Assembly (NCBI GenBank): GCA_900752435.1
Contig: CAADVD010000010.1
Coordinates: 62,001 to 126,000, forward strand
Origin: Oscillospiraceae bacterium
Lineage (GTDB): Bacteria > Bacillota > Clostridia > Oscillospirales > Ruminococcaceae
DNA: 64,000 nt
Direction of reading: 5' to 3'
Shown here: in pieces, positions 26,228 to 34,662 of the stretch
Numbering within the stretch: the first letter of the stretch is position 1
Layout of the letters: each line of letters opens with the position of its first letter
Notes under the pieces: model-generated
Told to the model about the DNA's origin: nothing
Databases searched by the model: none
What the model saw: the letters and a program-made list of their open reading frames with translations, nothing else
Program-made: the position numbers and the translations under genes

Positions 26228-26815
26228 ATGAGCCATATACCAACAAGAGAAGCCGCTTGGGAACTGCTCACCGAATACAACAAAGAACCGTTTCATTTAA
26301 AGCACGCGCTGACCGTGGAGGGCGTTATGCGCTATTTTGCCCAAAAGCTGGGCTTTGGGGAAGAGGCCGATTTCTGGGGCTTGGTCGGGCTTCTGCATGA
26401 TTTGGATTTCGAGCAATTTCCGGAACAGCACTGCATCAAAGAGCAGGAAATCATGCGCGAACGGGATTTGGATGAGCGCTTGATTCACGCCACTGCCAGC
26501 CACGGATACGCCATCACCGTGGACATTGAACCGGAACACACCATGGAAAAGGTGCTGTATGCCGTGGACGAGCTGACTGGATTGATCGGTGCAGTGGCTC
26601 GGATGCGTCCGTCCAAAAGCGTCTCCGACTTGGAGGTGAAATCGGTAAAGAAAAAATACAAGAGCGCCAACTTTGCCGCCGGCTGTTCCCGTGAAGTCAT
26701 TGAACGCGGTGCGGCCATGCTGGGGTGGGAACTGGATCAATTGATTGGCGATACCATTTTGGCAATGCGAAGCTGTGAAGATGTGTATGAAAACGCAGGG
26801 AATTTAAAATTATGA
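26228..26815 (+). CDS. HD-domain phosphohydrolase-like protein
   Basis: A 195-residue cytosolic HD-superfamily protein. The metal motif is LLHDLDFEQF, preceded by HALTVEGVM and followed by HATASHGY, which supplies the further histidines; EHTMEKVLYAVDELTGLIGA ends the core. Members of this subgroup are often called hydrolases without known substrate. It is the first gene of a two-gene operon behind a consensus promoter, with AAGGAGAG before the ATG, and overlaps the GNAT gene by 4 bases. Confidence 0.88.
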   Translation: MSHIPTREAAWELLTEYNKEPFHLKHALTVEGVMRYFAQKLGFGEEADFWGLVGLLHDLDFEQFPEQHCIKEQEIMRERDLDERLIHATASHGYAITVDIEPEHTMEKVLYAVDELTGLIGAVARMRPSKSVSDLEVKSVKKKYKSANFAAGCSREVIERGAAMLGWELDQLIGDTILAMRSCEDVYENAGNLKL

Positions 26816-27333
26816 TTAGAAAAGCTGTATTGCAGGATATAAGCGCAGTAGAGCAAGTTTATACCGAATTATTGTTATATGAAAAAGAACACAATGCTTA
26901 TACGGTTTGGCAATTAGGAGTCTATCCCACAAGAGAAACCGCAGAAAAAAGCCTATCCGATGAATCGTTGTATGTACTGGAGCAGAACGGAGAAATCTGC
27001 GCGAGTATAATTGCAAACCAAATTCAACCAAAAGAATACGGCGCTATAAAATGGAACTATTATGCAAAGCCAGAAGAAGTGATGGTAATTCATCTGCTCT
27101 GTGTAAAGCCTTCCAAGTCAGGCCGTGGAATAGGAAAAGAGCTGGTGCAATTTGTTATACAGGAAGCAAAGCGCAGAAATTGCAAAGCCGTTAGACTTGA
27201 TACAGGCTTACAAAACAAGCCAGCTATGGCCTTATATACAAAGCTGGGGTTTGAACTTGCGGGAACTGATGTCATGGCTGTCGGGGGCTTAATCACACAC
27301 AAGAATCATTTGTTCTTTGAACGAAAAATATAG
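26812..27333 (+). CDS. GNAT-family N-acetyltransferase
   Basis: A 173-residue acetyl-CoA-dependent transferase. The acetyl-CoA loop is VKPSKSGRGIGKELVQFV and the C-terminal MALYTKLGFELAGT is typical. The start overlaps the HD gene (ATGA), so the two are translationally coupled. Its base composition is clearly more AT-rich than that of the neighbours. The substrate is unknown; the pairing with an HD protein does not fix it. Confidence 0.9.
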   Translation: MIRKAVLQDISAVEQVYTELLLYEKEHNAYTVWQLGVYPTRETAEKSLSDESLYVLEQNGEICASIIANQIQPKEYGAIKWNYYAKPEEVMVIHLLCVKPSKSGRGIGKELVQFVIQEAKRRNCKAVRLDTGLQNKPAMALYTKLGFELAGTDVMAVGGLITHKNHLFFERKI

Positions 27334-27368
27334 CAAATTGGAATTTGGCGAAACACAGACATCCCATT

Positions 27369-27968
27369 TCATTTCTCGTATTTTGAAAAATGAAGAAACG
27401 ATAAAATACCGATTGGCATAAAATACACACACCAAAATTCCAATAAAGCAATTCCGATTCCTTCTTCTCCGTCTGCCTGAAACAATCCGAGCATCGGCAC
27501 AATCAGACAGCTAAAAAAGAAGATGCCATGTACCAACAGCAAGCCCTTCAGCCACTTGTCGGCTTTTGAAACTGCTTCCAGCGTCAGCCCGGCAAAAAAA
27601 GTAGCAAGCGCCATCAAAGCATAACCCAGCAGGTCATAGTTGAAAAGCAAGCCGAATTGCTTGAAGTCCAAAATCACTGCGGCCTGCTCCGTAAGTCCTC
27701 CGAACCGAACCGTGGTCAGCTGTGCAAAATACACCAACAAAATAATAGCGGCATACATCGCGGCAAAACCTACCGCCGTCACGCCGGCCAGCTTGGATTT
27801 CTCTTTTGAAAAGTAAGCATAAGCACACATCATTGGCACAAAACTAAACGCGATAAACATCGAGGAAAAATAACTGCCAAAATCACTCCCAATCAGCATC
27901 GATACTGCAAATCCAATCACAGCAAGGAGATTGCTTGCGGAGCTGAACATTCCGATTTTTCTGTTCAT
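27369..27968 (-). CDS. six-helix membrane protein of unknown function
   Basis: A 199-residue protein with about six hydrophobic segments (NLLAVIGFAVSMLIG; FIAFSFVPMMCAYAYF; VGFAAMYAAIILLVYFA; LLGYALMALATFFAGL; LLLVHGIFFFSCLIVPMLG; CVYFMPIGILSFL). No family motif is recognised. The ATG at 27968 is chosen; the frame also offers TTG starts at 27980 and 27989, the latter overlapping AAAGGA. It is transcribed from a promoter carrying two TetR-type operators, so it is probably induced by a small molecule. Confidence 0.75.
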   Translation of the reverse strand: MNRKIGMFSSASNLLAVIGFAVSMLIGSDFGSYFSSMFIAFSFVPMMCAYAYFSKEKSKLAGVTAVGFAAMYAAIILLVYFAQLTTVRFGGLTEQAAVILDFKQFGLLFNYDLLGYALMALATFFAGLTLEAVSKADKWLKGLLLVHGIFFFSCLIVPMLGLFQADGEEGIGIALLEFWCVYFMPIGILSFLHFSKYEK

Positions 27969-28001
27969 CCATTTACACAATCCTTTCAAAAAACAGTTTA
28001 C

Positions 28002-28014
28002 TGAACAATGTTCA
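28002..28014. promoter_or_regulatory. TetR-type operator O2
   Basis: TGAACAATGTTCA, a 13-base palindrome at the transcription start region of the 27968 gene. Its centre is 25 bases from that of O1. Confidence 0.75.
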
Positions 28015-28019
28015 ATTTT

Positions 28020-28048
28020 ATTTTACTGAACATTGTTCAAAAAGTCAA
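28020..28048 (-). promoter_or_regulatory. promoter of the 27968 membrane-protein gene
   Basis: TTGACT (28043-28048), 17 bases, TAAAAT (28020-28025). Operator O1 fills the spacer. Confidence 0.8.
28027..28039. promoter_or_regulatory. TetR-type operator O1
   Basis: TGAACATTGTTCA lies inside the -35/-10 spacer, where a bound repressor would block RNA polymerase. The TGAAC-N3-GTTCA form is common for TetR-family repressors. No TetR gene is present in the window. Confidence 0.78.
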
Positions 28049-28160
28049 CTGCTGTTTTTGCCTGTTCACAAACAAGTTACATTTAATCACGAAATTCAGT
28101 TAAACGCTGGACTTCTCATAACCTGTTTACTCAAGAAGCACAAGTATCGGGCACAACACA

Positions 28161-28199
28161 AAACCGCACGTCCCATGCAAGCACAGGACGTGCGGTTTT
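28161..28199. terminator. intrinsic terminator after the metal ATPase gene
   Basis: AAACCGCACGTCC/GGACGTGCGGTTT stem with T-rich flanks on both strands. Confidence 0.85.
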
Positions 28200-28209
28200 T
28201 TGATATTGA

Positions 28210-30090
28210 TTATCCTTTTTTCTGAATGTTCGATACGCGCAGTGCACGGGAGGCGTTGAGAATCGCGATTACGGAAACACCCACATCCGCAAAGACCGCT
28301 TCCCACATGTTTGCCATACCCAAGGCACCCAGAATCAGCACGATCGCTTTGACGCCCAGCGCAAACACAATGTTCTGCATCACAATGCGCAGCGTCTTCT
28401 TGGCAATCTGCATGGCCACGGCAATCTTGGAGGGCTGGTCGTCCATCAGCACAATATCGGCGGCCTCAATCGCCGCATCTGAGCCGAGCGCACCCATTGC
28501 GATGCCGACATCGGCGCGGGAGAGCACCGGCGCATCGTTGATGCCGTCGCCGACAAAGACCAGCTTGCCTTGTTCGGATTTCTCGCCCAACAGCTTTTCG
28601 ACCTGATCCACTTTATCGGCCGGCAGCAGTTCGGTATGCACTTCGTCCAGACCCAGCGACTGCGCCACATTTTCGCCGACAGCCTTGGCATCACCGGTGA
28701 GCATAACGGTTTTGCGCACGCCCTGCTGTTTGAGTGCGGCAATGGCTTTGGCCGCATCGGGTTTGACTTCATCGGAAATCACAAGATGTCCCACATACAG
28801 ACCGTTGACCGCCACATGAACGGTGGTGCCGACGCGGTGACAGGGGTGCCACTGCACGCCGATTTCTTCCATCAGTTTGTCGTTGCCCACGCAGATCGTT
28901 TTGCCGTCGATAACGGCGCGGACACCGCGGCCGGAGAGCTCTTCCGTGCTCGTCACACGGGCGGTGTCAAGCTCTTTGCCATACGCTTCCTTGAGCGAAC
29001 GGGAAATCGGATGGTCGGAGTAGCTCTCAGCAAGAGCGGCCAATTCCAGCAATTCACCCTCGGTAAAAGAGTCCGGATGAATGGCGGTGACGTTGAACAC
29101 ACCCTTGGTCAGTGTGCCGGTTTTGTCGAATACCACCATTTCTGCTTTGGACAGCACCTCCAAATAGTTGCTTCCCTTGACGAGAATACCGCATTTGGAC
29201 GCGCCGCCGATGCCGCCGAAAAAGCTGAGCGGTACGGAAATAACCAGCGCACAGGGACAGGAAATAACTAAGAAAATCAAAGCACGGTGCACCCAGTCCG
29301 CCCATTCTCCGCCGAAGAACAGCGGCGGCAATACAGCCAGAAGCAGTGCGCCAATGACAACGGCAGGGGTGTAGTAGCGGGCAAATTTGGTGATGAAGTT
29401 TTCCGCCTTTGCTTTTTTACTGCTGGAGTTTTCAACCAAATCCAGAATTTTGGCAACGGTGGATTCTCCGAATTCCTTGGTAACCCGCACACGCAGCAGA
29501 CCGCTTTGGTTGATACAGCCGCTGATGACATCGTCGCCCGGCGCGATGCTGCGCGGCAGAGATTCACCGGTCAGGGCGGCGGTATCCACGGCGGAGGTGC
29601 CTTCCAGCACCACACCGTCCAACGGAATTTTTTCGCCGGCCTTAATGACAATGGTGTCGCCAACCGCCACTTCATCCGGATCAACCTGCTCCAGCTGACC
29701 ATCCCGCTCTATATTGGCGTAGTCGGGACGAATGTCCATCAGCGCGGAAATGGATTGACGGGAACGCCCCACCGCATAGCTTTGGAACAGCTCACCAACC
29801 TGATAAAACAGCATAACCGCCACGCCCTCGGCGTACTCGCTGGTAACAAACGCCCCAATGGTGGCAATGGCCATCAAAAAGTTTTCGTCAAATACTTGAC
29901 CGTGTGCGATGTTGCGCACCGCGCGCCACAGCACATCCCAGCCGATGACCAGATAGGAAATCAAAAACAGCGCCGTGGAAATCCAGTTTCCCCAGCTTAC
30001 CCAATCCTCAGCCGGCAGCAGCTTCGCCGCAACGAGCACGACGGCACTGATAAGGATGCGTATCAGCATCTTCTTTTGTTTTCTGCTCAT
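28210..30090 (-). CDS. P1B-type heavy-metal ATPase (CadA/ZntA-like)
   Basis: Pumps Zn, Cd or Pb ions out of the cell at the cost of ATP. The 626-residue protein has the CPC channel motif (SCPCALVISVP), the phosphorylation site DKTGTLTKG, the TGES-like TGESLPRS, the SDHPISRSL histidine-proline motif and the GDGINDAPVL hinge. It lacks the usual N-terminal metal-binding domain; a separate small HMA protein is encoded just upstream. The CPC motif is shared with copper pumps, but the C-terminal membrane helix lacks the copper-type residues and the CadC-like regulator favours Zn/Cd. GGGGGA precedes the ATG. Confidence 0.95.
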   Translation of the reverse strand: MSRKQKKMLIRILISAVVLVAAKLLPAEDWVSWGNWISTALFLISYLVIGWDVLWRAVRNIAHGQVFDENFLMAIATIGAFVTSEYAEGVAVMLFYQVGELFQSYAVGRSRQSISALMDIRPDYANIERDGQLEQVDPDEVAVGDTIVIKAGEKIPLDGVVLEGTSAVDTAALTGESLPRSIAPGDDVISGCINQSGLLRVRVTKEFGESTVAKILDLVENSSSKKAKAENFITKFARYYTPAVVIGALLLAVLPPLFFGGEWADWVHRALIFLVISCPCALVISVPLSFFGGIGGASKCGILVKGSNYLEVLSKAEMVVFDKTGTLTKGVFNVTAIHPDSFTEGELLELAALAESYSDHPISRSLKEAYGKELDTARVTSTEELSGRGVRAVIDGKTICVGNDKLMEEIGVQWHPCHRVGTTVHVAVNGLYVGHLVISDEVKPDAAKAIAALKQQGVRKTVMLTGDAKAVGENVAQSLGLDEVHTELLPADKVDQVEKLLGEKSEQGKLVFVGDGINDAPVLSRADVGIAMGALGSDAAIEAADIVLMDDQPSKIAVAMQIAKKTLRIVMQNIVFALGVKAIVLILGALGMANMWEAVFADVGVSVIAILNASRALRVSNIQKKG

Positions 30091-30132
30091 AGGAAAATCC
30101 CCCGTTCAAACGATTTTGGGATATGGAATCTC

Positions 30133-30351
30133 TTATAACACAATGGTGCAGTCCGGTTCGACGCGTTTACAGGTTTTGACGATTTTTTTCATGATTTCAT
30201 CAAAGCGGCTGTCGTCGGCGTCAACAGTCATTTTCTGCGTCATAAAGCTAACGGTGGCGTCGTTTACGCCGTCAATTTTTTTGATGGCATCTTCCATTTT
30301 TGCAGCGCAGTTGGCGCAGTCGAGATCGATGAGTTTGAAATGCTTTTTCAT
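30133..30351 (-). CDS. free-standing HMA heavy-metal-binding protein
   Basis: A 72-residue ferredoxin-like HMA domain. LDCANCAAKMEDAIKK is the MxCxxC-type motif (here DCANC), followed by GVNDATVSF and the typical beta-strand pattern. GGAGG stands 8 bases before the ATG at 30351, so a 5-residue longer form is unlikely. It lies between the ArsR gene and the ATPase gene and probably acts as metal donor or sensor domain for that pump, which lacks its own. Confidence 0.92.
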   Translation of the reverse strand: MKKHFKLIDLDCANCAAKMEDAIKKIDGVNDATVSFMTQKMTVDADDSRFDEIMKKIVKTCKRVEPDCTIVL

Positions 30352-30374
30352 GATAAGTACCTCCAATAAATTTT

Positions 30375-30737
30375 TTATTCTGCAACGTGTTCCATGCCCT
30401 GCCCTAAAATGGTGCGTACATGGTCGTCTGCCAAGGAGTAGAACACGGTTTTGCCGGAGCGGCGGAATTTGACGAGCTTGCTCTTTTTCAGCACCTGAAG
30501 CTGGTGCGAAATCGCGGACTGCGTCATATTCAGTAATTGGGCAATGTCACAAACGCACATTTCGGATTCAAACAACACATACAGAATTTTGATGCGCGTC
30601 GAGTCACCGAAAATTTTAAACAGCTCGGACAGCTCAAACAGCGTGTCCTCGTCCGGCATTTCCTGATGAACCCGTTCCACAACATCCTCATGCACATGGA
30701 TAAAGTCGCATTGTGGAATTTTAGCTTTCTGTATCAT
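30375..30737 (-). CDS. ArsR/SmtB-family metal-responsive repressor (CadC-like)
   Basis: A 120-residue winged-helix dimer. The DNA helix is LLNMTQSAISHQLQVLKKSKLV. ESEMCVCDI is the alpha-3N cysteine pair, with CDFIHVH near the N terminus as further ligands, and DDHVRTILGQGMEH offers the alpha-5 Asp/His site. Both sites together resemble CadC and its Zn/Cd/Pb sensing. It is the first gene of the ArsR-HMA-ATPase operon and should repress its own promoter until metal binds. Confidence 0.93.
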   Translation of the reverse strand: MIQKAKIPQCDFIHVHEDVVERVHQEMPDEDTLFELSELFKIFGDSTRIKILYVLFESEMCVCDIAQLLNMTQSAISHQLQVLKKSKLVKFRRSGKTVFYSLADDHVRTILGQGMEHVAE

Positions 30738-30782
30738 TCTCTCATCCTTTCATTTTTTCATATGATTGTTTGTTCACGTGTT

Positions 30783-30811
30783 ATTATATGCTTGCTCGAT
30801 GGAAATGTCAA
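30783..30811 (-). promoter_or_regulatory. consensus promoter of the metal-resistance operon
   Basis: TTGACA (30806-30811), 17 bases, TATAAT (30783-30788). A partly dyadic TGAACA...TCATATGA stretch follows towards the ATG and could hold the ArsR operator. Confidence 0.9.
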
Positions 30812-30839
30812 GGGGTTGCGTAAAAAAATTTTTAAGGCA

Positions 30840-30877
30840 TAAAAAATTCGAGCCAATCCGCAAGGATAAGCTCGAAT
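30840..30877 (-). terminator. intrinsic terminator of the spore coat gene pair
   Basis: ATTCGAGC/GCTCGAAT arms (30846-30853, 30870-30877) with T6 on the minus strand. Confidence 0.88.
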
Positions 30878-30891
30878 ACAACGGACATCCG

Positions 30892-31140
30892 TTATTGTTG
30901 CTGGCTGAATTTTTGTTTGACTTGGTTTATTTTGGTCTGTTCGGCCTGCTCGGTCGGATACCAGCCCTTAGCGGCCATTTTGTCGTAAATCTGATCCTGC
31001 ATTTTTAGCGATTCGTTCAGCGCGCAATCAAATGCTTGGTGCACATTCGCCGTCGGCGATTCAATGGTGCCGTGCAAATACAAATCGCAGACGCCCTTTT
31101 CCAACAGCAAAATATTTTCCATTAAGTTTTTATCGTCCAT
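30892..31140 (-). CDS. spore coat protein, CotF family
   Basis: An 82-residue coat protein. MENILLLEKGVCDLYLHGTI, the central FDCALNESLKMQDQIYDKM and the KGWYP motif are the CotF-domain signature. The likely site is the coat of the endospore. A strong GGAGGGGG precedes the ATG. The small gene 18 bases upstream is probably its partner, as such pairs are frequent in Clostridia. Confidence 0.92.
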   Translation of the reverse strand: MDDKNLMENILLLEKGVCDLYLHGTIESPTANVHQAFDCALNESLKMQDQIYDKMAAKGWYPTEQAEQTKINQVKQKFSQQQ

Positions 31141-31158
31141 GGTTGCTCCCCCTCCCCG

Positions 31159-31332
31159 TTACAGCAAATTGTAGAAATCCTGGAACATCTTCTGGTGTGT
31201 CACGGCCAACTGTTCCACACAATTTTTCAGATCCATATCGTGTATCTGTTCAGCGGTTTCCTTACACTGCGTCTGAAAATATTGTTCATGGCCCAATGCG
31301 TCTTCAATATAAAGCAATTCTTTTGTAGTCAT
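31159..31332 (-). CDS. small spore-coat-associated protein
   Basis: A 57-residue helical protein starting MTTKELLYIEDALGHEQYF, with two cysteines and a C-terminal QKMFQDFYNLL. Its pattern resembles the small partners that precede CotF proteins. GGAGG stands 8 bases before the ATG at 31332, which excludes a longer frame to 31386. It lies 18 bases before the CotF gene. Function inferred from context; sporulation-specific promoter elements are not obvious. Confidence 0.8.
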   Translation of the reverse strand: MTTKELLYIEDALGHEQYFQTQCKETAEQIHDMDLKNCVEQLAVTHQKMFQDFYNLL

Positions 31333-31440
31333 TTGCTTCACCTCCGAACTTAGTGTGTGCCGCCAACGTGCAAAATATGCCCGCATAGAAAGCGAAAAAT
31401 CGGTTCATACTAACACAAACAACAAATGAGGACGGATTGC

Positions 31441-32868
31441 ATGAAACAAACATTAACGGTAAATTATGCGGACAATGTGGCTTTGCTGGACAATCTGCTT
31501 CGCGTGAAAAACAGCTTTGATCTGATTGGACGCGACATTGTATTCGGCGGACGCAGGGCGCGGTTTTATTTCATCGACGGCTTTATCAAGGACGAAGTGA
31601 TGGAAAAAATCATGGAATACTGGCAGAAGATGCCGTCCGACGATTTGAAAAGCATGGCCGATGCCGCCCAGCTCTGCGAACGGCATATCCCGTATGTGGA
31701 GGCCGACGCGACCGATTCCACTGACCAGATTTTAACGGCGGTGCTGTCCGGTACACTGGCTCTGCTGGTGGAGGGATACAGGGAAGCCATTCTGGTGGAC
31801 GCGCGGACTTACCCGGCTCGCGGCGTGGAAGAACCGGAGGACGACAAGGTTCTGCGCGGCTCGCACGATGGGTTTGTGGAAACGCTGATTTTCAACACAG
31901 CCTTGCTTCGCCGGCGTATCCGCGACCCGCATCTCACCATGGAAATCACCTCAGTGGGAACGCGCTCCAAGACCGATGTGGTGCTGTGCTACATGGACGA
32001 TCGGGTGGACGAACATTTGCTCAAGCAAATGCGCAAGCGCTTGCAGAACATTCAAGTGGACGCGTTGGCGCTGAGTCAGGAAAGCTTGGCCGAATGCCTG
32101 CTCAAGCCGCAGTGGTGGAATCCCTTTCCAAAGGTGCGCTACACCGAACGGCCGGATGCGGCAACGGCTTCCGTCTATGAGGGAAACATTCTGATTCTAA
32201 TTGACAACTCGCCGTCGGTGATGCTGCTGCCCAGTTCCGTGTTCGACTACATTCAGGATACCAACGACTTCTATTTTCCGCCGATTGTGGGCACTTATCT
32301 GCGGTGGGTGCGCGTGCTGATTTTTGTGCTTACGATTTTTCTGACGCCGGTCTGGTATCTGCTGATTCGCAATCCCGACTGGATTCCTGAGTGGATGTCC
32401 TTCATCAAAATCAGCGAGCCAAACGGCGTGCCGGTTATTTTTCAGCTATTGATGATTGAATTCGTCATCGATGGGCTAAAGCTGGCGTCGCTGAACACAC
32501 CCAGTGCGCTGAGCAATTCGTTCAGCGTGGTCGGCGCGCTGATTCTGGGGGATTTTGCGGTGCGCGCCAACTGGTTTGTGCCGGATGTGGTGCTGTATAT
32601 GGCGTTTGTTGCTATCGCCAATTTTGCTCAGCCAAGCGTGGAGCTGGGGTATGCGTTCAAGCTGTTTCGGATGCTGATTTTAATTTTGACAGCCATCGGC
32701 AATGGATGGGGATTCCTGCTAGGTATTGTGCTGATGGTCGTAACAATTGCCTGCACGCAGACCATCACAGGAAAGAATTATTTGTTCCCGCTGATTCCAT
32801 TTCGGGGACAGGCGCTGGCTTCGCTGTTGATTCGGAAGCCGATTCAGCATGGAAGTCAGAAAAAATAG
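31441..32868 (+). CDS. spore germination protein, GerA-family (SpoVAF-like)
   Basis: A 475-residue membrane protein with the GerA N-terminal domain (residues ~1-240, including VEGYREAILVDARTYPARGVEEPEDDKVLRG split over motif) and about five C-terminal membrane segments (LRWVRVLIFVLTIFLTPVW onward). Motifs YRE, the PARGVEEP loop and PEDDKVLRG identify the family. It is closer to SpoVAF than to the three-gene nutrient receptors, and no gerB or gerC neighbours occur. It should sit in the inner spore membrane. The ATG at 31441 was chosen (GAGG 9 bases upstream). Divergent from the coat genes. Confidence 0.85.
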   Translation: MKQTLTVNYADNVALLDNLLRVKNSFDLIGRDIVFGGRRARFYFIDGFIKDEVMEKIMEYWQKMPSDDLKSMADAAQLCERHIPYVEADATDSTDQILTAVLSGTLALLVEGYREAILVDARTYPARGVEEPEDDKVLRGSHDGFVETLIFNTALLRRRIRDPHLTMEITSVGTRSKTDVVLCYMDDRVDEHLLKQMRKRLQNIQVDALALSQESLAECLLKPQWWNPFPKVRYTERPDAATASVYEGNILILIDNSPSVMLLPSSVFDYIQDTNDFYFPPIVGTYLRWVRVLIFVLTIFLTPVWYLLIRNPDWIPEWMSFIKISEPNGVPVIFQLLMIEFVIDGLKLASLNTPSALSNSFSVVGALILGDFAVRANWFVPDVVLYMAFVAIANFAQPSVELGYAFKLFRMLILILTAIGNGWGFLLGIVLMVVTIACTQTITGKNYLFPLIPFRGQALASLLIRKPIQHGSQKK

Positions 32869-32876
32869 GGAAGTGC

Positions 32877-32912
32877 AAAAAAGTGGACACCCTCAGCGGT
32901 TGTCCACTTTTT
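32877..32912. terminator. intrinsic terminator shared by spoVAF-like and queF genes
   Basis: AAAAAAGTGGACA/TGTCCACTTTTT stem; the last codons of queF form part of one arm. Confidence 0.85.
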
Positions 32913-33390
32913 CCGGATATAAATCATGGTGCGCCAAACGGTCAAACGCGACCTGCTCCCAGCGCGTGCCCGGCTTGCCGTAATTGCAGTACGGGTCAAT
33001 GGAAATGCCGCCGCGCGGCGTAAATTTTCCCCAAACCTCGATGTACTTTGGCTCCATCAAGCGAATCAGATCCTTCATGATGATGTTCATGCAGTCCTCG
33101 TGAAAATCGCCGTGGTTGCGAAAGCTGAACAAATAAAGCTTGAGCGACTTGCTCTCCACCATGCGGCTGTCCGGTACATAAGAAATGGTAATCGCTGCAA
33201 AATCCGGCTGGCCGGTAATCGGGCACAAGCTGGTGAATTCCGGACAGTTGAACTTCACAAAATAGTCGTTGTCCGGATGCTTGTTGGGAAAGGTTTCAAG
33301 GACATCCGGCGCATAGTCATCGGGGTATTTCGTCTTTTGGTTGCCCAACAGTGTGAGCGAAGCCGTTTCTTGCTGCGTTCTTCCGTTCAT
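32893..33390 (-). CDS. queF: NADPH-dependent 7-cyano-7-deazaguanine reductase
   Basis: Reduces preQ0 to preQ1, the last step before insertion into tRNA. The 165-residue type I (short) enzyme has the catalytic Cys in FTSLCPITGQPDFA and the substrate segment VESKSLKLYLFSFRNHGDFHED. GGAGG is 7 bases before the ATG. Last gene of the queD-queE-folE-queC-queF operon. Confidence 0.97.
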   Translation of the reverse strand: MNGRTQQETASLTLLGNQKTKYPDDYAPDVLETFPNKHPDNDYFVKFNCPEFTSLCPITGQPDFAAITISYVPDSRMVESKSLKLYLFSFRNHGDFHEDCMNIIMKDLIRLMEPKYIEVWGKFTPRGGISIDPYCNYGKPGTRWEQVAFDRLAHHDLYPEKVDNR

Positions 33391-33403
33391 GCTGTGTCCT
33401 CCT

Positions 33404-34078
33404 TCAAATCAAATCCAGTCCATTGGCGGCAAAGGCCGCTTTCCGGTCAAGGCAAGTGCCGCATTTGCCGCAGGGCGTGTCACCACCCTCATAACAGCTC
33501 CAAGTCAATTCATATGGAACGCCCAGTTCAACGCCTTGTTTGACCACGTCTTTTTTGCTCCATGTCACGAACGGCGCTTCGATGTGAAGCTGATGGCCGC
33601 TTCCCTCATAGATGGCCGTGTTCATCGCTTCGTTGAATTCCGCACTGCAATCGGGGTAGGCGTTGCCGGCGGCATCGTCATGGTGCGCGCCGTAAAAAAT
33701 CACACTGCAATGCTTGGAAAGTGCGACGCTTGCCGCGGCGGACAGGAACAGCCCGTTGCGAAACGGCACATAGGTGGATACCGGCGAACCGTTTGTCTTC
33801 TGCAATTGCTGGGCGTAGCTCTCCTTGGGAATTTCCTGCTCGGAATGCTTCAGCAGGGAACAGTCGCTGAAAGCAAACATCGCCGCCAAATCCAATTGCA
33901 GATGCTCTACTTGATAATGGCGGACGATGGCCGCCGCCGCTTCCAGCTCTTTGGTGTGCTTCTGTCCGTAGGATACGGACAGTGCCACGACATTTTCTTT
34001 TCCGTAACGGCTGACCGCCAGCGCCAGACAGGTGGTGCTGTCCACCCCGCCGCTGAACAAAACCAATGCTTTTTCCAT
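33404..34078 (-). CDS. queC: 7-cyano-7-deazaguanine synthase
   Basis: Makes preQ0 from 7-carboxy-7-deazaguanine with ammonia and ATP. The 224-residue protein has the PP-loop LFSGGVDSTT at the N terminus and the four-cysteine zinc site around YEGGDTPCGKCGTCLDRKAAF near the end. AAGGAG is 7 bases before the ATG; the gene is 11 bases after folE. Confidence 0.97.
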   Translation of the reverse strand: MEKALVLFSGGVDSTTCLALAVSRYGKENVVALSVSYGQKHTKELEAAAAIVRHYQVEHLQLDLAAMFAFSDCSLLKHSEQEIPKESYAQQLQKTNGSPVSTYVPFRNGLFLSAAASVALSKHCSVIFYGAHHDDAAGNAYPDCSAEFNEAMNTAIYEGSGHQLHIEAPFVTWSKKDVVKQGVELGVPYELTWSCYEGGDTPCGKCGTCLDRKAAFAANGLDLI

Positions 34079-34089
34079 ATCGATTCTCC

Positions 34090-34659
34090 TTACCGAATTC
34101 TTCTCTGCAAATTTTCTTCCGTCTCAAACCGTCCGCGCAGGGTTTCCGTGCGCGTTTTGGCCGACGGACGGCAGATGCCGCGCGCCGTCATACAGCTGTG
34201 ACTGCCTTCAATGCACACGGCCACATCCTCCGAGCCGGTGATTTCCTGCATGATTTCGGCGATGTCCGCGCCGATGCGCTCCTGCAATTGCAGGCGTTTG
34301 GCCACCATGTCGGCTACACGGGCAATTTTGCTCAGCCCAATCACGCGTCCGTGCGGCAAATACGCCACGGTTACGCGCATGTCGTACATCAGCGCCAAAT
34401 GGTGTTCGCAATGGCTGAACACCTCAATATCCCGCACAATCACCAAATCCTGTCCGTGTACAGAGGACGGTTCTTCAAAGGTTTTGCCGAACATCACGGC
34501 AATTTCGTGGTTGGTGTAGTTCATGCCCTCAAACAGCTCAGCATACATGCGTGCCACCCGTTCGGGCGTTTCCCGCAGTCCGGCGCGGTCTGGGTCGTCG
34601 CCCAATGCGGCAAGCAGACCGCGGATATGGTATTGGATTGCTTCTCTGTCAATTGCCAT
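34090..34659 (-). CDS. folE: GTP cyclohydrolase I
   Basis: Turns GTP into 7,8-dihydroneopterin triphosphate, the precursor of both folate and queuosine. At 189 residues it has the zinc Cys/His in FSHCEHHLALM and MTARGICRPSAKT, and GLSKIARVADMVAKRLQLQERI. It lies between queE and queC, so here it supplies the deazapurine pathway. GAGGAG precedes the ATG. Confidence 0.97.
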   Translation of the reverse strand: MAIDREAIQYHIRGLLAALGDDPDRAGLRETPERVARMYAELFEGMNYTNHEIAVMFGKTFEEPSSVHGQDLVIVRDIEVFSHCEHHLALMYDMRVTVAYLPHGRVIGLSKIARVADMVAKRLQLQERIGADIAEIMQEITGSEDVAVCIEGSHSCMTARGICRPSAKTRTETLRGRFETEENLQRRIR

Positions 34660-34662
34660 CGC

